Source: Planctomycetota bacterium (lineage in GTDB: Bacteria; Planctomycetota; UBA1135; UBA2386). From it: a stretch of 45,694 bases of DNA. The position numbers and the translations under genes are program-made. The stretch covers positions 1 through 45,694 of the forward strand of contig JAQCBR010000019.1 of NCBI GenBank assembly GCA_027621295.1. Direction: 5' to 3'. Shown here piece by piece: positions 15,388-23,182 of this stretch (position 1 is its first letter; each line of letters starts with the position of its first letter). The notes below the pieces were generated by a model, which saw only the letters and a program-made list of their open reading frames with translations, was not told where the DNA came from and did no database searches.

Positions 15388-16767
15388 TCACTGGATCGTG
15401 AGCTTGTAGATCTGGATCTTGCGGTAGAGCGTGGCCCGACCGATCGCCAGGAGCTGCGCGGCGCGGCGCACGTTGCCGCGCGTCGCGCGGAGCGCACGGG
15501 ACAGCAGACGCTTCTCCTCTTCCTGGAACGGCAGGATGTCGCTCTCGGAGACGTCTTCCTCTTCCGGCTGGGCGCTCTGCGCCGCGCCGATCCCAGCGAA
15601 ACCCGCGAGCCCGCCGGCCGTCAGGGCCGGACCGTCCTGCTGCGTCGGCGCGAACAGGTGGACCCGTTCGATCGTGTTGCCGTCGGCGAGGGAGTGTGCC
15701 CGGACGACGGTGTTCTTCAGCTGGGTGATGTTCCCGGGCCAGGGGTTCGACTCGAGCATCGCCGTCGCGGTCGGCGAGAAGCCCCGGTCCGGGAGACCCG
15801 AGCGGCGGCACGACGCGGCGAGGAAGTGCTGGGCGAGCAGCGGGATGTCCTCGGTGCGCTCGACCAGCGAGGGCACGGCGACCGGGAACATGTTGATCCG
15901 GTAGTAGAGATCCTCGCGGAAGCCACCCTTCGCGACCAGCTCGGCGAGCTTGGCGCTGGTCGTCGCCACGATGCGCGCCTTGTGCAGACCGCTGCTGGAC
16001 TCCTTCAGCACGCGGACGAGGCGGGACTGGGTCCGTGCCGGGAGGCGGTCGATGTCCTCGAGGAGGAGCGTGCCCTCGCCGGCGTTCGCCAGCGCGGACA
16101 GCAGCGCGTTCTCGTCGGCGCGTTCGCAGGGGACGATCTCCAGCGGGCTCTGCGCGCGACGACCGCTCTGGTGGATCATCCGTGCGACGAGGCTCTTGCC
16201 GGTGCCGGCCTTGCCCTCGATGAGGACCGTCGCGTCGTTGCCCGCCGCGCGGCTCACCGCAGTGGTCAGGCGACGGATCGCGGCGCTGCAGCCGACCAGT
16301 TCGTCTTCCGGCTCGTCGGCGACCAGCTGGCTCTCGAGCGCCTGCATCCGGCGGCGGAGCCGGCGGTTCTCGGCGGCGATCGTCAGGATCGAAGCGGCCT
16401 GGGTCAGCGTGCACGGCTTGGTGACGAACGCAGTGATCGAACGACCCACGAGGCGCTTGGCCGCGTCCTCTCGGGCGGACGGCACGGCGAGGACGACGTC
16501 CAGGCCGGCGACTCCCCGCTGCGCGAGCTCCTCCCGCCACGCCGACGAGACGTCCGACTGGATCGGCAGGTCGACGAGCACGGCTTCGAACTCGTCCGAG
16601 CCGAGCACGCGCTCGAACTCCGCGGCGGTCGTCGCCACGCGAGCCTCTCCGCCACTCGGGCTGAGAGCCTTGGTCAATTCGGCCTCGGCCGCACGGTCAC
16701 CCGTGCACACGAGGATGCGGAACGTCCCCGTTGCCGGGGCGGATTGGGTCTGGAGTCCTGCGCTCAT
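15388..16767 (-). CDS. NtrC-like AAA+ regulator without GAFTGA loop
   Basis: This 459-residue protein has the three-part layout of bacterial enhancer-binding proteins. The N-terminal receiver-like domain (about 15-130) keeps the phospho-acceptor position Asp66 (LVDLP) and Lys117 (FVTKP), but the acidic pocket is degraded (ILVCTGD for VDDD) and the usual Thr/Ser is lost. The AAA+ domain (about 155-385) has Walker A GKAGTGKS (185-192), a modified Walker B TLLLED (233-238) and arginine-finger region FREDLYYRIN. The C-terminal Fis-type helix-turn-helix is GNVRRAAQLLAIGRATLYRK. Walker A to Walker B is about 18 residues shorter than normal, and the sigma54-contacting GAFTGA loop is missing. It therefore probably does not activate sigma54 promoters in the usual way. 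It lies 161 bases downstream of the envelope operon. Confidence 0.85.
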   Translation of the reverse strand: MSAGLQTQSAPATGTFRILVCTGDRAAEAELTKALSPSGGEARVATTAAEFERVLGSDEFEAVLVDLPIQSDVSSAWREELAQRGVAGLDVVLAVPSAREDAAKRLVGRSITAFVTKPCTLTQAASILTIAAENRRLRRRMQALESQLVADEPEDELVGCSAAIRRLTTAVSRAAGNDATVLIEGKAGTGKSLVARMIHQSGRRAQSPLEIVPCERADENALLSALANAGEGTLLLEDIDRLPARTQSRLVRVLKESSSGLHKARIVATTSAKLAELVAKGGFREDLYYRINMFPVAVPSLVERTEDIPLLAQHFLAASCRRSGLPDRGFSPTATAMLESNPWPGNITQLKNTVVRAHSLADGNTIERVHLFAPTQQDGPALTAGGLAGFAGIGAAQSAQPEEEDVSESDILPFQEEEKRLLSRALRATRGNVRRAAQLLAIGRATLYRKIQIYKLTIQ

Positions 16768-16928
16768 GGTGCTCTAGGAGGGATCGGCAGGCTTCTGTCC
16801 CAAAGTGGAGCCCTCCCTCTGAAAGCACCGGATTTCCCGACCTCGCAGATACTTGTGACCGCATCAGGGGCGCTCGGGATCACGCGCGGCGGACCCCGAT
16901 CCCGGCGCCGGGTGGGCGCAGGATGCGA

Positions 16929-18293
16929 CTACCGCCGCCCCTCTTCGCCCTCACCCGGTGGCGGGTCGCCCTCCCACGGCTTCTCGAACACCTCGTCGCT
17001 CCGCGTCACCGCCTCCCGTTCGCGGAACGGCACCGCACCGAGCTGCACGGTGGCCTCGTGCCGGACACCGTCTCGCTGCCACGCAACCTCGACCGGATCA
17101 CCGGCGAGGTGCTGGCCAATGAGGATCTGCGCGTGGAACGCGTTGCGGACCCGCTCGCCCGCGAACTCCACCAGCAGGTCGCCGCGCAGCAGCGACAGCG
17201 AAGAGGCCGGGCTGTCGACGGCGACGTCGGTGACCACGGCGCCGGGCCCCAGGTGCTCGGGTGCCAGGAGCACGCCGAACCACGCGCGGTGGACGACTTC
17301 ACCGGTCCGCATGCGGTCGACGACGTCACCGATGTCCGCCAGCGTCACCGCGAAGCCGATCCCGGAGTCGTACCAGTCGGCGCCCGCATCCCGGCCGGAC
17401 GGGGACAGCGGCACGGCCAGGCCGAGCACGCGCCCGCGCGCGTCGATGACCGCGCCCCCGTAGTTGGCCGGCGAGGTCCACGCGTCGATCTGGATCGCAC
17501 GGCCGAAGAGCCGCCGCGTCGCCGACACGATGCCCGTGTGCACGCTCGGCCGACCACGCGGCGCGAACGTCCTGCCGAGCACGAACGCCCACTGCCCGAT
17601 CCGCACCGCGGCGGGGTCCGCGAGTTCGGGCACCGCGAGGTCGGTCGCGTCGATCTTGAGCAGCGCCAGCCCGCGGCTCGTGTCCTCTCCATGCCTCGTC
17701 GCCGTGAAGGTGCGCCCGTCGGGCAGCGTCACCAGCACCGTCGTCGGATCGAAGCTGAGCGCGAAGCGGGACGCGAGGATCCATCCGTCCGCCGAGAGCA
17801 CGAGGCCGGTGGACGCACCCTGGGCCTGCAGGAATCCCGCCCCCTGCCCGATCCTGCCGACGTCGTCCTCCCGCTCGGCACCGGACTTCGGTCGGTAGGG
17901 ACCGAGCTGGTGCTTCCTCAGCAGGCGGTCGAGCACGGCATCCCCGAGCTGGCGCAGGTCCTCGGCCTCGAACGGAGTGTCCTTCGGCGCGAGGCCCTTC
18001 TGCCGCCAGAGCTCGCCGATCTCGACAGGGTCTGCCCGGTCGAAGAGCTGGGCGAGCAGGTCTTCCTCCATCCGCGAGGACCCCGCCCGTCCGACGGCGT
18101 CCGAGCCCTCGTCCGCACCGAGCGTCCGCCGCACCCCGCCGTAGGTCTCGATCCGGACGACCGAGGCCGCCACACGATCTGCAGCTGCCTGCAGGACCTC
18201 CTGGACCTGCATCAGGTCTGCCGTGGACGCCTGTTGCGGAGCTGCAGGGGCAGCGAGCACCGCCGAGGTCAGAGCGCAGGCGAGGCACCTCAC
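16929..18293 (-). CDS. HtrA-like pseudoprotease with PDZ domain (second)
   Basis: This 454-residue exported protein has the fold signature of HtrA/DegP proteases but no catalytic triad. Aligned with the intact paralogue at 19339-20982, His becomes Phe177 (WILASRFAL), Asp becomes Gly208 (TSRGLALLKID) and Ser becomes Tyr278 (PANYGG). The surrounding glycines and strands are kept. A signal peptide (LACALTSAVLAAPA) is followed by a charged insertion (about 55-150), the protease-like domain (160-330), a PDZ domain (DSPASSLSLLRGDLLVEFAG) and an acidic Pro/Gly tail. The GTG start overlaps the previous stop as GTGA. It is the last gene of the 11-gene run. Binding or regulation rather than cleavage is likely, perhaps as a partner of the active protease. 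Confidence 0.82.
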   Translation of the reverse strand: MRCLACALTSAVLAAPAAPQQASTADLMQVQEVLQAAADRVAASVVRIETYGGVRRTLGADEGSDAVGRAGSSRMEEDLLAQLFDRADPVEIGELWRQKGLAPKDTPFEAEDLRQLGDAVLDRLLRKHQLGPYRPKSGAEREDDVGRIGQGAGFLQAQGASTGLVLSADGWILASRFALSFDPTTVLVTLPDGRTFTATRHGEDTSRGLALLKIDATDLAVPELADPAAVRIGQWAFVLGRTFAPRGRPSVHTGIVSATRRLFGRAIQIDAWTSPANYGGAVIDARGRVLGLAVPLSPSGRDAGADWYDSGIGFAVTLADIGDVVDRMRTGEVVHRAWFGVLLAPEHLGPGAVVTDVAVDSPASSLSLLRGDLLVEFAGERVRNAFHAQILIGQHLAGDPVEVAWQRDGVRHEATVQLGAVPFREREAVTRSDEVFEKPWEGDPPPGEGEEGRR

Positions 18294-19342
18294 CGGCGTG
18301 CCTCCCCGAGCGTCATCGTGCCGCGCCGCACGTCGTTCCCACGCTTGAACGTCAGCTCGACCTCGGCACCCGCGGCGAACCGCGCGATCTCCTCATCGAA
18401 CTCTGCGCAGCTCCGCACCGATCGGTCGCCGACCCGGACGATCAGGTCGTCGGGTCGCAGTCCCAGGCTCGCAGCCGGCGAGCCGCGCGCGACCCGTTCG
18501 ACGTAGGCCGGCGGCGAGCGGCGGCCCCCCTGGTCGAAGAGCCGGATGCCGTGGTAGCCGGGCGCGGCGGGTGCGTCACCCTCGTCGACGACAGCCGGCA
18601 CCCTGCCGTGGACGAAGCGGTCGACGTAGGCGATGAGGTCCGCACACGGGATGGCGGCCGACACCAGGGTGTTGGTCTCGACCGCCTCGAGGACGCGCGC
18701 GTTCAGACCGACGAAGCGACCGTCGAGCGTGAACATCCCGCCGCCATACTGGCCCGGGTTGTTCGGCGCGTCGGTCAGGATCAGCCGCCCCTCGTAGCGC
18801 ACGTCGGCGAGCCGGTGTCGGAGCGGCAGCCCGGGCTCGGTCGTCGCGGCGATGACCCCGAGCGAAGCGCCGACCTTCTCGCCGTACTCGGCCAGACGGA
18901 ACGCGTTGCCGAGTGTGACGACGAACGTGCCGTTCTCTGGAAGGTCGCTCGACAACGACACCGGACGCAGCGGCGTGCGCACCCGCGACGGATCGATCTT
19001 GAGGAGGCGCACGCCGAGATTCGGCTCGGGCGGCAGGAGCTCCGCTTCGTGGACCGATCCATCGGCGAGCACGACGCGAGTCTGTCCGGACTGCACCATC
19101 ACGAGGTCGAGCGTCAGCACGTGGCCCGCCTCGCTGACGACGACGCCGGACGCGTAGGGGACGATCGTCTTCAGCCCGGACGCGCCGTGCACCTTGACCA
19201 CGCTCGGCAGCCGGTCGTGCACCAGCTTCTCGACCGGGGAGAGCGCAGCGCGCTCGACGAAGACGCCGCCCTGCGCGACGACGGGTAGTTGCAGGAACAG
19301 GGCGATCCACGCCCCCCGGAACGCAGCGTTGCCCGCGCTCAT
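18290..19342 (-). CDS. HtrA-like pseudoprotease with PDZ domain (first)
   Basis: This 350-residue exported protein is a second inactive HtrA homologue. Aligned with the intact neighbour, the catalytic residues are Leu80 for His (GHVLTLDL), Gly110 for Asp (NLGVRLLKID) and Tyr199 for Ser (PGQYGG). The glycine-rich oxyanion region, the ASGVVVSEAG strand and a C-terminal PDZ domain (GSPAASLGLRPDDLIVRVGD) remain. The N-terminus carries a signal peptide (WIALFLQLPVVAQG). The ATG at 19342 overlaps the protease stop as ATGA, and its own stop overlaps the next start. Both inactive copies carry Tyr at the serine position and Gly at the aspartate position, so the loss looks shared and maintained rather than recent decay. 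Confidence 0.82.
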   Translation of the reverse strand: MSAGNAAFRGAWIALFLQLPVVAQGGVFVERAALSPVEKLVHDRLPSVVKVHGASGLKTIVPYASGVVVSEAGHVLTLDLVMVQSGQTRVVLADGSVHEAELLPPEPNLGVRLLKIDPSRVRTPLRPVSLSSDLPENGTFVVTLGNAFRLAEYGEKVGASLGVIAATTEPGLPLRHRLADVRYEGRLILTDAPNNPGQYGGGMFTLDGRFVGLNARVLEAVETNTLVSAAIPCADLIAYVDRFVHGRVPAVVDEGDAPAAPGYHGIRLFDQGGRRSPPAYVERVARGSPAASLGLRPDDLIVRVGDRSVRSCAEFDEEIARFAAGAEVELTFKRGNDVRRGTMTLGEARR

Positions 19343-20982
19343 CGGCCAGCCTCCTCGAAGAGCACTTCGGGGAGCGGGCCCGATTCGGGCGGCAGCATCC
19401 GCCAAGTCGTCGAGAGCGTCCCGTCCCGGATGATGCGCGCCCCGCCCGCTTCGGCGCGGAGCTCGATGCTCGCGCGCTGCACCGGATCCCGGTAGCGGCA
19501 GCCGAGCGGCTGTCCGTCGAGGTCGAACCATGCTTCGAGCTCGCCGTCGCCGGGCAGACCGACGCGGAACCCAGGCCGGCCACCGGCGTGGACGCCGCCG
19601 AGCAGCTGCCCGTTCGCGACGGCGTCCCGGAGCTCTGCACCACTGGCGAGGAAGACGTTCGCCGCGTGGATGCGCTGGAGCTTCGCCTCCTCCTCGGCGG
19701 TGATGTCCCGGCGCACGCCATCGCGGTGCGCGTGGCACGTTCCGTCGGCCTTGCGCACGAGCACGTCCCCTGCAGCGGTGTCGATCCGCAGGTGCCCGCG
19801 CGCTCGACGCACGACGACCTCGGCATCCGGGCCGACGAAGCGAACGGTCCGGCCTTCGATCGGACCGCTCCTGCCGACGGCGCGTGCGAGCACCTCGAGC
19901 GCAGCTCGCCGGTGTTCGGGCGAGGCGAGCCGATCTTCCTGACGGCTCGAGCCTGTATCGAGGCGGCGGAGCGGGACACATGCGGTCACTTCGTCGCCGT
20001 AGCCACCGTCGACGCGCTGCGGACGGAACGCCAGCTCGACCCACGTGCCGGACGGCAGCACGCCGATCCGCGTGGCGAGCTGGTTCGCGCTCCGCAGCTC
20101 CTCACCCTCGAAGCGGATCAGCCAGCTGCCGAGCCCGACACCGTGCTCGACGACGTTCGAGTCGGCGAAGATCGACTGGACGAAAACGCCGCCCTGACCG
20201 TCGCGTTCCATGAACCACGCGTTCAGGTCCAACGTGCCGTGCTCGGCGAAGCGACCTGCCATCAGGTCGCCGAGGAAGTTGCGGATCTGGTGCGCGGCGA
20301 TCGCGAAGCCGACGCCGACGTTCACGCGGCCCCGCTGGTCCTGGATGGAGATGCGGCCGTTGATGCCCACGACCTTCCCATCGAGGTCGAAGAGCGGTCC
20401 GCCGGAGTTCCCCGGGTTGATCGGGACGTCGACCTGGATGCAGTCCGGGTACACGAGCGCGCGGTTACCGCGACCGGGCTGGTAGCGGTGCGTCCCGGAC
20501 ACGATCCCGAAGGTCGTCGTCGGCTGGAAGTCCGACGCCAGCAGGAACGGGTTGCCCATCGCGAACACCTGCTGACCGGTCAGCAGCTGCTCACTGTCGC
20601 CGAGCTCTGCGTGGGGCCAGGGTTTTCCGTCGTGTGGCGTGTCGAGGAGCAGGACCGCGAGGTCGGACCCCGGGTCGATCCCCAGCACCGTCGCGCCGTA
20701 GAGCTCGCCGTCCGGCAGCCCGATCTTCATCCGCGCGACTTGCGCGCCGCCGACCACGTGGAAGTTGGTCAGCACGAACCCCGCCGGATCGAAGATCACG
20801 CCCGATCCGCCGCCCGGGCTGTCGAGAGGCATCACCGCACAGACCGATGGAGCGACCCGCGCCATCACGTCGGCGCGCGCGGCCTCGGCGGCCTCGACGC
20901 GGGCGAGCGCCGCTGCCGGTGACTGACCGGACAGGAGAGGGATGAGCGCAAGGAGCGCAGCAGCAGTTCGGGCGACGATCAC
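19339..20982 (-). CDS. HtrA/DegP-type serine protease, intact triad
   Basis: This 547-residue exported protein has a signal peptide (TAAALLALIPLLSG) and a trypsin-like protease domain with a complete triad: His75 (LTNFHVV), Asp107 (GSDLAVLLL) and Ser193 (PGNSGGPLFD). A PDZ-like region (about 262-340; GVFVQSIFADSNVVEHGVGL) follows. The C-terminal 200 residues (about 345-547) match no domain I recognise; they hold beta-rich blocks such as RTVRFVGPDAEVVVRRARG and end EVLFEEAGR. HtrA proteases degrade or chaperone misfolded envelope proteins. The GTG start overlaps the NPCBM gene stop, and the gene overlaps the first pseudoprotease by ATGA, so active and inactive copies should be made in a coupled way. 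Confidence 0.9.
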   Translation of the reverse strand: MIVARTAAALLALIPLLSGQSPAAALARVEAAEAARADVMARVAPSVCAVMPLDSPGGGSGVIFDPAGFVLTNFHVVGGAQVARMKIGLPDGELYGATVLGIDPGSDLAVLLLDTPHDGKPWPHAELGDSEQLLTGQQVFAMGNPFLLASDFQPTTTFGIVSGTHRYQPGRGNRALVYPDCIQVDVPINPGNSGGPLFDLDGKVVGINGRISIQDQRGRVNVGVGFAIAAHQIRNFLGDLMAGRFAEHGTLDLNAWFMERDGQGGVFVQSIFADSNVVEHGVGLGSWLIRFEGEELRSANQLATRIGVLPSGTWVELAFRPQRVDGGYGDEVTACVPLRRLDTGSSRQEDRLASPEHRRAALEVLARAVGRSGPIEGRTVRFVGPDAEVVVRRARGHLRIDTAAGDVLVRKADGTCHAHRDGVRRDITAEEEAKLQRIHAANVFLASGAELRDAVANGQLLGGVHAGGRPGFRVGLPGDGELEAWFDLDGQPLGCRYRDPVQRASIELRAEAGGARIIRDGTLSTTWRMLPPESGPLPEVLFEEAGR

Positions 20983-22184
20983 AGCTTGAGCAGGCGTGGA
21001 TCTGCGAACACGCAGTGGTCCCCGAGGTCGAAGCGTTCCCCGAAGTCCACTTCGAGCGTCAGTCGGTTGCCAGCGCCGAGCGGCACCCGGACCGACTCGA
21101 CGAAGCCGCCGGTCACGTGCTGGCGTTCGACGAGCACCGTGTCGTCCAGCAGGATCCGGAACACGGCGTCCGCAGGACCCGTGCTCCGTCCGTCGATGCC
21201 GATCGTGGTCTCGAACACGTCGAACGCGCGTGCGTCGATGCTCCAGGTCAGTCGGGATCGCGGGAACAGACAGAGACCGCGCACGTGCTCGCGGTCTCCG
21301 AGCACGAAGCCAGGACCACCCGGGGCCTCACCCACCAGGAACGGACGGACCACGTCGAATGCTGGCACCTGCTCGACCGCCACCGGCGCCATCGCGTCGA
21401 GGCGCTGCACGCGGGACGAGCGGACGTCGATGCGGTCGATCTGGTCGAAGCCGAGGCTCACCTGTGGCCCTTCGGCCAACGTGAACGAGGCGCGTCCGTC
21501 GCCAGCGCCGGTCCAGCGCGCGATCAGCGACGGACCTCCCGCAGCCAGGAGGACCCGGACGCTCGGTGCCGGTGGCGCCACCGGCACGAGGCCGCTCTCG
21601 ACGCCGAACACGAGGCCATGGATCTGGTCGAGCGGAACCGTGCGCTCCCCGCGGTAGTCGACCCGGAGACGACCCTCCTCCAGGGCGATCACGCGCACCG
21701 ACAGCCGTGTGAGCTTGCCCGAGTTCCGATTCCAGGCGAACAGCAGGTCCGTGGTCTCCGGCGGCGAGGCGAGCGCATCCTCGAAGCCGCTGTCGGCAGG
21801 CGCAGCGGAAGCAGCCTCGAAGCGGAGCGCGCGGAGATGCACGAGGCCCAGGGAGATGGGCGCTTCGAAGCCGACGTCGAGTCGCGCGCTGCCGCCTTCG
21901 GCACCGACGAGCTCTGCGCCGAAATCGGCTCCCGAACGGAGCCAGACGCGACCCGGTCCCTTGGACGTGAGCGGGCGTTGGCCGTTGCAGGAGACCGACT
22001 CGACCTCGTCGAGCGAGAGCTCGACCGTCGATCCATCGGCTCGCGTCACCGCGACCTGGTCATCGCCGACGGCGACGCGAGCACCCGCGATCTGTTCACC
22101 GGCGATCGACCGCAGCGTCACCTGCTGCGCCGGGACCGACGCCAGCAGACCAGCCACGGGAATCCAGGCGAGCACCGCTCTCAT
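20979..22184 (-). CDS. Secreted NPCBM-domain protein
   Basis: This 401-residue exported protein has a signal peptide (VLAWIPVAGLLASVPAQ). The first 240 residues contain three or four short Sm/SH3-like strand modules (for example GEQIAGARVAVGDDQVAVTR then LDEVESVSC, and LRVDYRGERTVPLDQIHGLV). The C-terminus (about 255-401) resembles an NPCBM carbohydrate-binding module: FDVVRPFLVGEAPGGPGFVL, then RLTWSIDARAFDVFETTIGI and the end FGERFDLGDHCVFADPRLLK. NPCBM modules bind glycans on glycosidases and planctomycete surface proteins. No catalytic domain is seen. It overlaps the preceding TPR gene (ATGA) and the HtrA gene (GTGA), so it may deliver the protease group to a glycan. That link is inference. 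Confidence 0.8.
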   Translation of the reverse strand: MRAVLAWIPVAGLLASVPAQQVTLRSIAGEQIAGARVAVGDDQVAVTRADGSTVELSLDEVESVSCNGQRPLTSKGPGRVWLRSGADFGAELVGAEGGSARLDVGFEAPISLGLVHLRALRFEAASAAPADSGFEDALASPPETTDLLFAWNRNSGKLTRLSVRVIALEEGRLRVDYRGERTVPLDQIHGLVFGVESGLVPVAPPAPSVRVLLAAGGPSLIARWTGAGDGRASFTLAEGPQVSLGFDQIDRIDVRSSRVQRLDAMAPVAVEQVPAFDVVRPFLVGEAPGGPGFVLGDREHVRGLCLFPRSRLTWSIDARAFDVFETTIGIDGRSTGPADAVFRILLDDTVLVERQHVTGGFVESVRVPLGAGNRLTLEVDFGERFDLGDHCVFADPRLLKL

Positions 22185-23182
22185 CGCCGCTTCGTGCTCC
22201 CGCCGAGTCGCCCGAAGTAGCGCTTGAGGAGATCGCGGTCGCGTTCGGGCAGACCGGTCGTCACCTCGGCCTCGATCTCCTTGCGGTCCCGATCCTTCAG
22301 ATTGCCCCAGCGGTCGCCGACGCCCGGCACCTTGCCGAGCGAGCCGATGCGCGACTCGCCGTCCGGCGCGGCGCTCTCGGACGCGGGAGACGTCGTCGGA
22401 CTGTTGCCGGTCGGGTTCCCGCCGGACTGCTGCTCCTGCCGCTCCATCTCCTCGATGATCTTCTCGAGCTTCTCGACGATGTCCCGCTGACGCTCCTGCG
22501 TCGGATCGCCCGTGCGGGACTTCTTCAGATCACGCTCGACGCCCTTCATCGCATCGGCGAGCTGGTGGAGCGGGTCGTCGAGCTGCGTCTGGAGTTCGGC
22601 CGCCCGCTGCAGAGCGACCGCACGGAACCGCTCGGGCGCCGTCGGGAACAGCCGCAGGTAGTCGGTGAACGCCTGGGCCGCGTGGCCCGGCATCGGCACG
22701 TCGGCCAGCGAGGACGCGTAGAAGAACGCGACCTCGGCGTCCAGCGGCGTCCGGTTGCGGTCCTGCTGCAGGAAGTCGGCGAAGACCTGCGCTGCGCCAT
22801 CCGGGTCGTCGCCATCGAGCAGCACGCGACCGAGGTGGTAGCGGGCGTGGGCGCGGACGTAGAGGTCGGTGCCTCCGAGCAGCTTGGCCAGCTCCAGCGC
22901 CGCCGCTGGGTCACCGTCGAACGCGGCCGCGGCCGCAGATCCGAAGGCAGGCACCAGGCCCTGGAGCAACTCGTCCGCGGCGATGGCGAACGACGACTCC
23001 TCGGCCGCGGCGCGGAACGCGGCGACCGCCTCGTCATCGGCACCGAGCGTGCGGACGTGGGCGGTGAACGCCGCGACGTCGAAGGGCCGGAACGGCGGGT
23101 CCTCACCCTGGGCGCGGGCCGACATCGCCGTCGCGACGACGAGGAGCCCTGACAGGACCGCCGGTATGCGACGTCCGCTCAT
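22181..23182 (-). CDS. Secreted TPR-like protein with coiled coil
   Basis: The function of this 333-residue exported protein is not recognised. A signal peptide (PAVLSGLLVVATAMSARAQ) is followed by helical repeats that look like degenerate TPRs (RAHARYHLGRVLLDGDDPDG, AAQAFTDYLRLFPTAPERFR). Next come a coiled coil (ERQRDIVEKLEKIIEEMERQ), a Ser/Thr/Pro/Gly-rich linker and a C-terminal GLPERDRDLLKRYFGRLGG. Endings of this kind recur in proteins encoded beside BatA-type genes in planctomycetes, as far as I recall the group. Both ends overlap neighbours by ATGA, fixing the start and placing it in the same translational chain as the coiled-coil protein and the NPCBM protein. Confidence 0.78.
   Translation of the reverse strand: MSGRRIPAVLSGLLVVATAMSARAQGEDPPFRPFDVAAFTAHVRTLGADDEAVAAFRAAAEESSFAIAADELLQGLVPAFGSAAAAAFDGDPAAALELAKLLGGTDLYVRAHARYHLGRVLLDGDDPDGAAQVFADFLQQDRNRTPLDAEVAFFYASSLADVPMPGHAAQAFTDYLRLFPTAPERFRAVALQRAAELQTQLDDPLHQLADAMKGVERDLKKSRTGDPTQERQRDIVEKLEKIIEEMERQEQQSGGNPTGNSPTTSPASESAAPDGESRIGSLGKVPGVGDRWGNLKDRDRKEIEAEVTTGLPERDRDLLKRYFGRLGGSTKRR

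Noticed and set aside
12402..15401. A 999-codon open frame on the plus strand
   Set aside because: It lies antisense to the FG-GAP repeat gene. The composition (Arg, Val, Glu, Asp, with repeated VAVAVDV-like segments) is the mirror of the repeated DxDGDGD codons. The minus-strand frame has clear domains and a signal peptide.
16768..16928. sigma54 (-24/-12) promoter before the NtrC-like gene
   Set aside because: No TGGC-N8-TTGC pattern with correct spacing was found here, nor in the 35703-35932 gap.
16929..19342. The two triad-less HtrA genes as decayed pseudogenes
   Set aside because: Both are full-length, in frame, overlap their neighbours precisely and keep signal peptide and PDZ domains. 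Only the catalytic residues are replaced.
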